From Cephalothrix spiralis (Eukaryota > Nemertea > Palaeonemertea > Archinemertea > Cephalotrichidae): a stretch of 11,216 nt of DNA. The notes under the pieces are model-generated. The model saw only the letters and a list, made by a program, of their open reading frames with translations, had not been told where the DNA came from and did not search any database. The position numbers and the translations under genes were made by a program. The stretch covers positions 1 through 11,216 of the forward strand of contig JAUCNG010378371.1 of the NCBI GenBank assembly GCA_032353305.1. Direction: 5' to 3'. Shown piece by piece: positions 6,120 through 11,216 of the stretch (positions are counted from its first letter, which is position 1; each line of letters begins with the position of its first letter).

Positions 6120-9110
6120 ATGGATACATTGTCAGTTGCTGCAAGTGCTATCAGAAACAATAATTTAAAGCAAATGAAATTTCTCGTGGAAGTTTTTGGC
6201 GCTGATTATAGACTTGACTTTCCTGGCTCCTCGGAATCCTATTGTACATTTCTACATCTTGCCGCTGAAGGTGGTGCTGTTGAAATAGTTGAATTTCTTA
6301 TTCGATCAGGAGCGAACGTTAATTCTTCCGAAAGAGATGATGGTGCCCAACCATTACAATTAGCAGCACAATTAGGCCATAGTAATGTTGTATCTGCATT
6401 ACTTCAAGGCGAGGCGAATGTAGATTATTTGCAAGATGCTGGCGGCCTTTCAGCATTGCATTTAGCCGCAAGATTTGGGCATAGTAATGTTGTTCCCTCA
6501 TTAATCCAAGGTGGGGCTAATGTAGATTTGCAAGATTCTGAAGGATTTTCAGCATTACATTTAGCCGTAGAATACGGACATAGTAATGTTGTTTCTTTAT
6601 TAATACAAGCCGAGGCAAATTTAGATTTGTTCAATACTGATGGTTATTCAGCTTTCCATTTAGCCTTACGAAACGGAGATATTAAGGTTTTTTCTTCATT
6701 AATACAAGCTGGCGCTAATATAGACTTGTTAAGTACAGACGGTTTGTCAGCATTACATTTTGCAGCGCATTTAGGACTCAGTAATTTTGTGTCTGAATTA
6801 ATTCAAGGTGGAGCGAATGTTAATTTGTTAACAACTGAATACACTTCAGCATTACATATAGCTGTGCATGAAGGATATAATGATGTCGTATCTGCATTAA
6901 TACATGGTGGGGCGAATGTAGATTTGCAAGAAGCTGGCGGCTTATCGGCATTACATTTAGCCATAAAATTTGGACATAGTATTAATGTTGTTTCTTCATT
7001 AATACAAGGTGGGGCAAATATTGATTTGTTCGATAATGATGGTTATTCAGCGTTACATGTCGCAGCGCATATTGGATATTGTGATATTGTGTCTGCATTA
7101 ATTCAAAGTGCGGCGAATATTAATTTGCGAAGACCTAACGGCGCTTCAGCATTACATATTGCCGCACAGGAGGGACATTGCAATGTTGTATTAGCATTAA
7201 TCCAAGGTGGGGCAAATATTGATTTAGTAACACCTGCCGGAATTTCAGCGTTACATTTAGCCGCACAGAATGGTGGATGTGATGTTGTCAATGCATTAAT
7301 TCAAGTTGCGGCGGATGTTAATTTGTTAGCTGAAGATTATTCAGCATTACATTTAGCAGCAAAATATGGATATTGTGATGTTGTATCTGCATTAATAATT
7401 CAAGGTGGAGCGGATGTAGATTTGTTACATCCGAGTGATTCTTTATCATCATTACATATAGCAGCACAAAATGGGCATTGTAATATTGTTTCTACATTAA
7501 TACAAGCAGGGGCAAATATGGATTTGTTAGATGATTTCGGAAATACTGCTTTAGGTCATGCTGCAGCATCCGGAAATATCGATATTGTGGCTGTCCTTAT
7601 TCAAGCCGCTGGGAATGTTGACATGTTAAGAGATGGGGTAAATTCACCAGTACTATGTGCCACAATTTACGATCAACTAGATGTTTTTAAGTTTTTACTT
7701 GATGCCATTAATAATAGTTTAACTGTGGTTGTTGACCTCTGGTCAATCCTTAAGAGAGCAGTTGAATATAACAGTGACACAATAATCAAACACTTAATTC
7801 AAGTTAAATGCGTTACAGTTGATATAAATATACTGAAAACATCAATTCAAATATGCTCATACAAACTGTTTTCATATTTATTATCACATTTCCTTTATGA
7901 AAATAAATCAATGGAAGAAACAGAAAAATTTGATGCTGATGACGCAAAAGAAAATATTGATCAAGATCTCCAACGAATACTCGCCGAGCTTAAACAATGC
8001 AAGGATTTAGCAACATCTTACAAAGATGCTGGATTATCAACCATTATTCAGATGATTAATCGTGAAATAAAATACTATGAGAATATTCAACGTCATGAAA
8101 AAACAATGGCCAAAATATTAAAAAGCTCAATTCCTGACAATTCTCCGACGCCAATGGTTAAGAAGAAGTACAAAACGAATTGTTTTATGTTTCAGCTAGA
8201 TGCCAAATTGTTTCAATTAATAGAAAGGCCAGAAAAATTAATAGCAATCGGCAAAGGTTCATTTGGGGATGTATTCAAAGGCAGTATGCGCCTCAATAAC
8301 ACTAATACAGATATAGCAATTAAAAAAATGAATATCAATTTCAAAACCTTCGATACACAAATAGAGGAAGTTAATAAATTGAATGAACTCCGGCATCATA
8401 ATATAGTTAAACTTTACGGTGCTCACTACGAGTTCCCCGATGTATGGATCTTTATGGAATATTGTTGTCAAGACCTCAAGAAATACTATATCGATGACGG
8501 GGTAAAAAACAGAAACCCTGGACTAATATTCGACTCTGAACATTTTTCAATATCAATGCATAATGCATTGAAAACAATGATACAGATTTGCAATTGCCTG
8601 AAATATCTTCATTCTAAAAAATGTATCCATAAGGACCTTAAACTTGCTAACATAATGCTTACTAAGGATTTCGTTGTGAAGATTTGTGATTTCGGTTTGT
8701 CAGATTTCATTGAAAAGGAAGTAGAGTATACGAACCAACTTAAAGGAACAAAATCTTATATGGCACCTGAATGTTTCCGCGGTGAATATTCCGCGAAAAC
8801 AGACTGTTATGTGTTAGGACTATTACTCTATGAGATTTGGAACGGTAATTTCTATTACAAATTGGATTACCCTAGAAGTTCAGATATTGTTGAATTCATG
8901 AAAGGCGGAGAGAGGCCACCATTTTTTGGACAAAATAATCCACCAAAGTTGATCAAAAATTTCATAACTTCTTGCTGGAGTCAGAATAGAACCGACAGGC
9001 CGACAGCTTTAGAATGCAAAACCAAGTTGAGGAACATTTTAATGGTTTTAGACATCGCATGGCCAGAAATAAGAAAGAGGGACTCTAAGCAGACAATCAA
9101 TCAAAACTGA
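6120..9110 (+). CDS. Intronless ankyrin-repeat protein kinase, 996 aa
   Basis: Complete single-exon gene. The start is supported by AACAATGG (A at -3, G at +4) and by the predicted domain beginning soon after; the stop is TGA at 9108-9110. Residues about 10-41 look like a degenerate ankyrin repeat. About 14 canonical 33-residue repeats of the type GxSALHLAAxxGHxNVV follow (42-506), then divergent ankyrin-like helices to about 590, a charged helical linker (597-672) and a kinase domain (about 704-975). Kinase motifs are all present: glycine loop GKGSFGDV (711-718), IAIKK with Lys735, C-helix Glu750, catalytic IHKDLKLAN (Asp839, Asn844), DFG (857-859), APE (882-884) and DRPT (959-962). No signal peptide or membrane segment is seen, so it is probably cytoplasmic. 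It most resembles the TKL/RIP-like group. The order ankyrin then kinase is that of TNNI3K and ILK, and the reverse of RIPK4 and ANKK1. Orthology is not assigned. It is nested antisense in a host intron. Confidence 0.95.
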   Translation: MDTLSVAASAIRNNNLKQMKFLVEVFGADYRLDFPGSSESYCTFLHLAAEGGAVEIVEFLIRSGANVNSSERDDGAQPLQLAAQLGHSNVVSALLQGEANVDYLQDAGGLSALHLAARFGHSNVVPSLIQGGANVDLQDSEGFSALHLAVEYGHSNVVSLLIQAEANLDLFNTDGYSAFHLALRNGDIKVFSSLIQAGANIDLLSTDGLSALHFAAHLGLSNFVSELIQGGANVNLLTTEYTSALHIAVHEGYNDVVSALIHGGANVDLQEAGGLSALHLAIKFGHSINVVSSLIQGGANIDLFDNDGYSALHVAAHIGYCDIVSALIQSAANINLRRPNGASALHIAAQEGHCNVVLALIQGGANIDLVTPAGISALHLAAQNGGCDVVNALIQVAADVNLLAEDYSALHLAAKYGYCDVVSALIIQGGADVDLLHPSDSLSSLHIAAQNGHCNIVSTLIQAGANMDLLDDFGNTALGHAAASGNIDIVAVLIQAAGNVDMLRDGVNSPVLCATIYDQLDVFKFLLDAINNSLTVVVDLWSILKRAVEYNSDTIIKHLIQVKCVTVDINILKTSIQICSYKLFSYLLSHFLYENKSMEETEKFDADDAKENIDQDLQRILAELKQCKDLATSYKDAGLSTIIQMINREIKYYENIQRHEKTMAKILKSSIPDNSPTPMVKKKYKTNCFMFQLDAKLFQLIERPEKLIAIGKGSFGDVFKGSMRLNNTNTDIAIKKMNINFKTFDTQIEEVNKLNELRHHNIVKLYGAHYEFPDVWIFMEYCCQDLKKYYIDDGVKNRNPGLIFDSEHFSISMHNALKTMIQICNCLKYLHSKKCIHKDLKLANIMLTKDFVVKICDFGLSDFIEKEVEYTNQLKGTKSYMAPECFRGEYSAKTDCYVLGLLLYEIWNGNFYYKLDYPRSSDIVEFMKGGERPPFFGQNNPPKLIKNFITSCWSQNRTDRPTALECKTKLRNILMVLDIAWPEIRKRDSKQTINQN
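6243..7709 (+). repeat. Ankyrin-repeat array, about 99-bp coding period
   Basis: Fourteen clear repeats plus one degenerate repeat are visible at both protein and DNA level; the words TCAGCATTACATTTAGC and ATACAAGGTGG recur nearly unchanged. Repeats 2-4, 6 and 8 carry Ser after the conserved Gly-His/Leu (GHSNVV), while repeats 9-13 carry Cys there (GHCNVV, GYCDVV, GGCDVV). Single-codon changes break the period: an extra Ile in repeat 8 (GHSINVV), an extra Ile in repeat 12 (ALIIQGG), an extra residue in the loop after repeat 12 and one fewer after repeat 11. All keep the frame. This points to growth of the array by duplication of repeats and blocks. Confidence 0.9.
8229..9044 (+). other. Protein kinase domain within the ankyrin-kinase gene
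   Basis: Residues about 704-975 form a full two-lobe kinase. The catalytic triad Lys735, Glu750 and Asp857 is intact, as are the catalytic-loop Asp839 and Asn844. The HRD arginine is Lys838 (HKD), a conservative change that may alter activation-loop control. Lys841 in KDLKLAN suggests Ser/Thr rather than Tyr specificity. The activation segment has Ser861, Thr871, Thr877 and Ser879 as possible phosphosites. Helix F has TDCYVLG instead of the common SDVWSFG, keeping the structural Asp895 and Gly900. I predict an active kinase. Confidence 0.88.
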
Positions 9111-9395
9111 CGTGTTACTTTCAATTAAAGAACTGTAATCGGACATTGAAACTGTCATACCTAGTGTGTCCTTTCATTTTGCCTCATTATGGACTTTTCT
9201 TTCTATTTTGGATTTACATAATTATGTAAGTATTGTCCAAATGTTAAGAATTTTACTTGAAATATTTTAAACATCACGATAGGGGGTATATGGGTGTTGT
9301 CATGGAAAATAATTACATAAACATGGGCTCTATTTTTTGTAAATTACCGGGTATTCATTATTCAAGTCATTATTCAACTCATCGTTATTTGCTCA

Positions 9396-9401
9396 ATTAA
9401 A
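9396..9401 (+). terminator. Candidate polyadenylation signal ATTAAA
   Basis: Common variant of AATAAA, 286 bases past the kinase stop codon. A TTTTATT-rich stretch follows within 10 bases, which may serve as the downstream element. The alternative is the ATTAAA at 9124-9129. Neither is proven. Confidence 0.3.
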
Positions 9402-9532
9402 CGTTTTATTCATTTCATGGGGACTAATATACTGCGCGCATGGCAACGCATGCTCAATGTATAGTTTTAGGATTGATTTCTTGTCTGCAAAATTTAATGA
9501 GGCATATCAATCAATGTGATATTAGTGTTTTT

Positions 9533-9612
9533 GACCGCACTGTCCTAGGCCGAAATGTAACGGGACGAACTGTCCTATTGACCAAAATGACTGTTTGGCT
9601 GAACTGTCCGGA
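9533..9612. repeat. Short degenerate tandem repeat (ACTGTCC units)
   Basis: ACTGTCC recurs at 9539-9545, 9569-9575 and 9603-9609 with related words between (TAGGCCGAAATG and ATTGACCAAAATG), giving units of about 30-34 bp. It ends about 30 bp from a host exon donor site. It looks like a decayed minisatellite or a fragment of a dispersed repeat. Confidence 0.5.
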
Positions 9613-9643
9613 ACCGGAAGTCACAAAAAGCGCAGTCTCTTAC

Positions 9644-9823
9644 CTGTAAATCTTCAAGTTGTTTTCGTAACGATAATAATTCTTCAGAATCGATAGATAT
9701 TCCTCCTGAGGGTTTGCCACCTTCTTGACTTAATACTAATTCGGCATTAATTTGATTAATTTTTTCATCTTTTTCACGAAGAGATAATCGGAGATATTCG
9801 ATCATTTTGTTCAATTCGTCAAT
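9644..9823 (-). CDS. Coiled-coil protein, 60-codon exon
   Basis: Internal exon of exactly 60 codons, phase 0 at both ends. The acceptor is GTTTCAG (plus-strand CTGAAAC at 9824-9830) and the donor CAG/GTAAGAG (9644/9643). The product starts IDELNKMIEYLRLSLREKDE, has a Gly/Pro/Ser-rich break in the middle (SQEGGKPSGGIS) and ends EELLSLRKQLEDLQ. It is two short coiled-coil segments around a flexible break. The next exon in the transcript is 5147-5353, across the 4.29-kb intron that contains the kinase gene; the join is in frame. It lies in frame with the exon at 10272-10442 upstream. Confidence 0.9.
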
Positions 9824-10271
9824 CTGAAACAAACAGTTACCATTGAAATAAATAATTATAATAAAACGGGCGAAATTCAAGACATACCTATTACCTAATA
9901 CATGTACATTAACATAGGCGCACACTGGACAGCTCCAACTACTAAATGAATTATAAAGCAGCACAACTAAAAATTACAACAAGACCTTACGCAAAAAATG
10001 AAAGATGCTGGCATGATGACCAATTATCACCGTAATGTATTGCTGTAAATCCGTTCACTGCTCCGGCAGCTTGCTGCGGGCGTTTTAAAAACTGCGTCAG
10101 GCAAAAATTCTTAGATACTATTTTGTGTTTTGTCGCAGACTGACGGTGTATATATTTTGTTTCGTTTTTTGGTGATCATATAAAAAGCTATTCATAATCC
10201 ATTCGGTGTTGTTTGATCTTTTTTGAAGCATGAAATTTATAATGAATAAATTCGATTTTATTTAGACCTAC
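9824..10271 (-). other. Intron between exons 10272-10442 and 9644-9823
   Basis: 448-bp intron with a good donor (GTAGGT) and a GTTTCAG acceptor. It contains a small perfect hairpin GCAGC-TT-GCTGC (about 10067-10078) and loosely paired CTGCG/CGCAG words around 10090-10140, perhaps a decayed foldback. No gene was seen. Confidence 0.6.
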
Positions 10272-10442
10272 CTCATTATCTCTACGCTGCAGAGCATCTC
10301 GATCACAGTCCAGTTGATTTTGAAGTTTAATGACGGTGGTATCGATACCGTCATGGGTAATACGTTTTTCATCTAGAAGAGATCTTAAGCTACTAATTTC
10401 ATGTTGATTTTCGCCAACTTTCTTTTGTAATAGATCTCGTTC
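10272..10442 (-). CDS. Coiled-coil protein, 57-codon exon (first visible)
   Basis: The most upstream exon of the host gene in this window: exactly 57 codons, phase 0 at both ends. The acceptor is TTCTTTAG (plus-strand CTAAAGAA at 10443-10450) and the donor GAG/GTAGGT (10272/10271). The product starts ERDLLQKKVGENQHEISSLR and ends DALQRRDNE, with Leu/Ile heptad spacing and many charged residues, as in a coiled coil. The gene must begin to the right of the window since this exon has an acceptor and no start codon. Confidence 0.87.
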
Positions 10443-11216
10443 CTAAAGAAAAGATATCAGAAAATTAGTACACAATATATGTATTTTTTACAGAACTATA
10501 GCCGCTAATTATATTTATTAACTTAATAACCCGTACACTTTGCTTAAATACATCATACCCTTTACTATATGCGTTGTAATTCGTTTAAAAACGATCCATC
10601 CACTCCTTTGAAATTAGCTTACATTGCGCTATAATGCCTTTGATATTTTAAGGGTGATATATCCGAGAGTTATCATGAACTCTTGGGCGAACCATTAAAC
10701 TATCTAGATATCACATGTCTGTAGTTCTCTATTACATGTCTGAGATTAAATAAGTGCATGGTCACGTGAGCTAAATCATTTATTTTTATCGTAATGTTTG
10801 GTTTTCCAGGATAACTTTCAAAACTCCAACCCCATGCTGCGTTGAAATGCACTTAATATCATTCTCGCGTTGCTCGAATGATATTTAGCACATTTAACTC
10901 GTCATGAAATATATCCTGGAGTATCAAACATAACGATGAAATAACTATTCCAAATCCTATCCATCTCGCAGCTTAATGACAGTTATAGAATTCGCGATTT
11001 ATCGGAACCAATCATTGAGCCGTACGCTAGACATCAACAACATGAATAAAACCAGGCCTGAATAAAACAATTGAATTGTTTTTCGGGACTTCCGGTAGGT
11101 GCTGTACGAATGTTTTCATTATGATGTCTCTTTTTTGTTTTAAGAGCCATTTTCTGTAAGAATCATATGATTTTGATATATCAAGTCACCGATTTTTTTA
11201 ATTTTTGGATATGTTG
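10443..11216 (-). other. Upstream host intron (partial)
   Basis: 774 bp of intron up to the window edge. It holds the foldback element at 10783-10946, an E-box CACGTG near 10763, a repeated word ACATGTCTG (near 10713 and 10734) and a palindrome AAAACAATT G AATTGTTTT at 11064-11082. No additional coiled-coil exon was found. Confidence 0.65.
10783..10946. mobile_element. Foldback (MITE-like) element, about 165 bp
   Basis: Near-complete hairpin with an 11-base loop at 10865-10875. Ordered inverted blocks are ATCGTAATGTTTG (10788-10800) against 10925-10937 (12/13), TCCAGGATA (10805-10813) against 10912-10920, and AATATCATTC (10855-10864) against 10876-10885. The middle of the arms is diverged with small gaps. 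It has no coding capacity, and the exact ends and target duplication are unresolved. Confidence 0.68.

Larger units (their letters stand above)
9111..9643 (+). other. 3' flank of the ankyrin-kinase gene (host intron)
   Basis: 533 bp between the kinase stop codon and the next host exon. There is no AATAAA; the variant signal ATTAAA occurs at 9124-9129 (too close to the stop to be comfortable) and 9396-9401 (better placed). A 12-bp period (TCATTATTCAA at 9355 and 9367) and the degenerate ACTGTCC repeat at 9533-9612 are the only structure seen. The plus-strand frame at 9440-9649 crosses that repeat and is not a convincing gene. Confidence 0.6.

Noticed and set aside
6319-7291. Three minus-strand frames antisense to the ankyrin array
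   Set aside because: Shadows of the 99-bp repeat coding sequence; the periodic DNA keeps antisense frames open.
6120-9110. Viral or bacterial origin of the ankyrin-kinase gene
   Set aside because: Ankyrin arrays occur in large viruses and symbionts, but AT-rich codon use like the surroundings, a Kozak start and an animal-like kinase domain give no reason to prefer transfer. Only a phylogeny could decide.
10030-10150. Possible foldback with CTGCG/CGCAG and CAAAA/TTTTG words
   Set aside because: Only 5-base blocks match and they are unevenly spaced; within chance for AT-rich DNA.

Overview
The window is AT-rich animal genomic DNA, most likely from a marine invertebrate (low confidence on the group). 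The evidence is spliced coiled-coil exons with consensus GT/AG borders, introns of 0.4 to 4.3 kb, a metazoan-style ankyrin-repeat protein kinase with a good Kozak start, a tRNA-derived SINE-like head and several small inverted-repeat (MITE or foldback) elements. There is no sign of prokaryotic organisation.

Two genes share the window. The first runs leftward on the minus strand across the whole window and is open at both ends. Seven of its coding exons are visible, in transcript order: 10272-10442, 9644-9823, 5147-5353, 2699-2773, 1545-1757, 446-712 and 1-63 (cut by the window edge). They encode 57, 60, 69, 25, 71, 89 and 21+ residues. All are in phase 0 at both borders where both are seen, and all give highly charged Glu/Lys/Leu-rich sequence typical of a long alpha-helical coiled coil. 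I do not recognise the protein. Its 3' exons form a duplicated family: 1-63 is an almost exact copy of the start of 446-712, and 1545-1757 is an older relative.

The second gene, 6120-9110 on the plus strand, is one uninterrupted 996-codon ORF inside the 4.29-kb intron between the exons at 9644-9823 and 5147-5353, antisense to the host gene. It encodes about 14 clear ankyrin repeats, degenerate ankyrin-like helices, a helical charged linker and a complete C-terminal protein kinase domain with all catalytic motifs. It looks like a functional Ser/Thr or TKL-type kinase using ankyrin repeats as a binding platform.

The rest is intron and flank. Layout from left: intron with a small hairpin (64-445); intron with an inverted repeat at 809-892 and a G15 tract (713-1544); intron with a MITE at about 2072-2526 (1758-2698); a repeat-dense intron (2774-5146) holding a 49-bp tandem duplication, a SINE-like head within a possible related inverted-repeat element (3720-4197) and two foldback elements (4422-4691, 4771-4997); the 5' flank of the kinase gene with a CRE palindrome (5354-6119); its 3' flank with short tandem repeats (9111-9643); and the 5' part of the host gene with a third foldback (10783-10946). 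The two genes have no evident functional link. The relationship is positional: a nested, oppositely oriented intronless gene.
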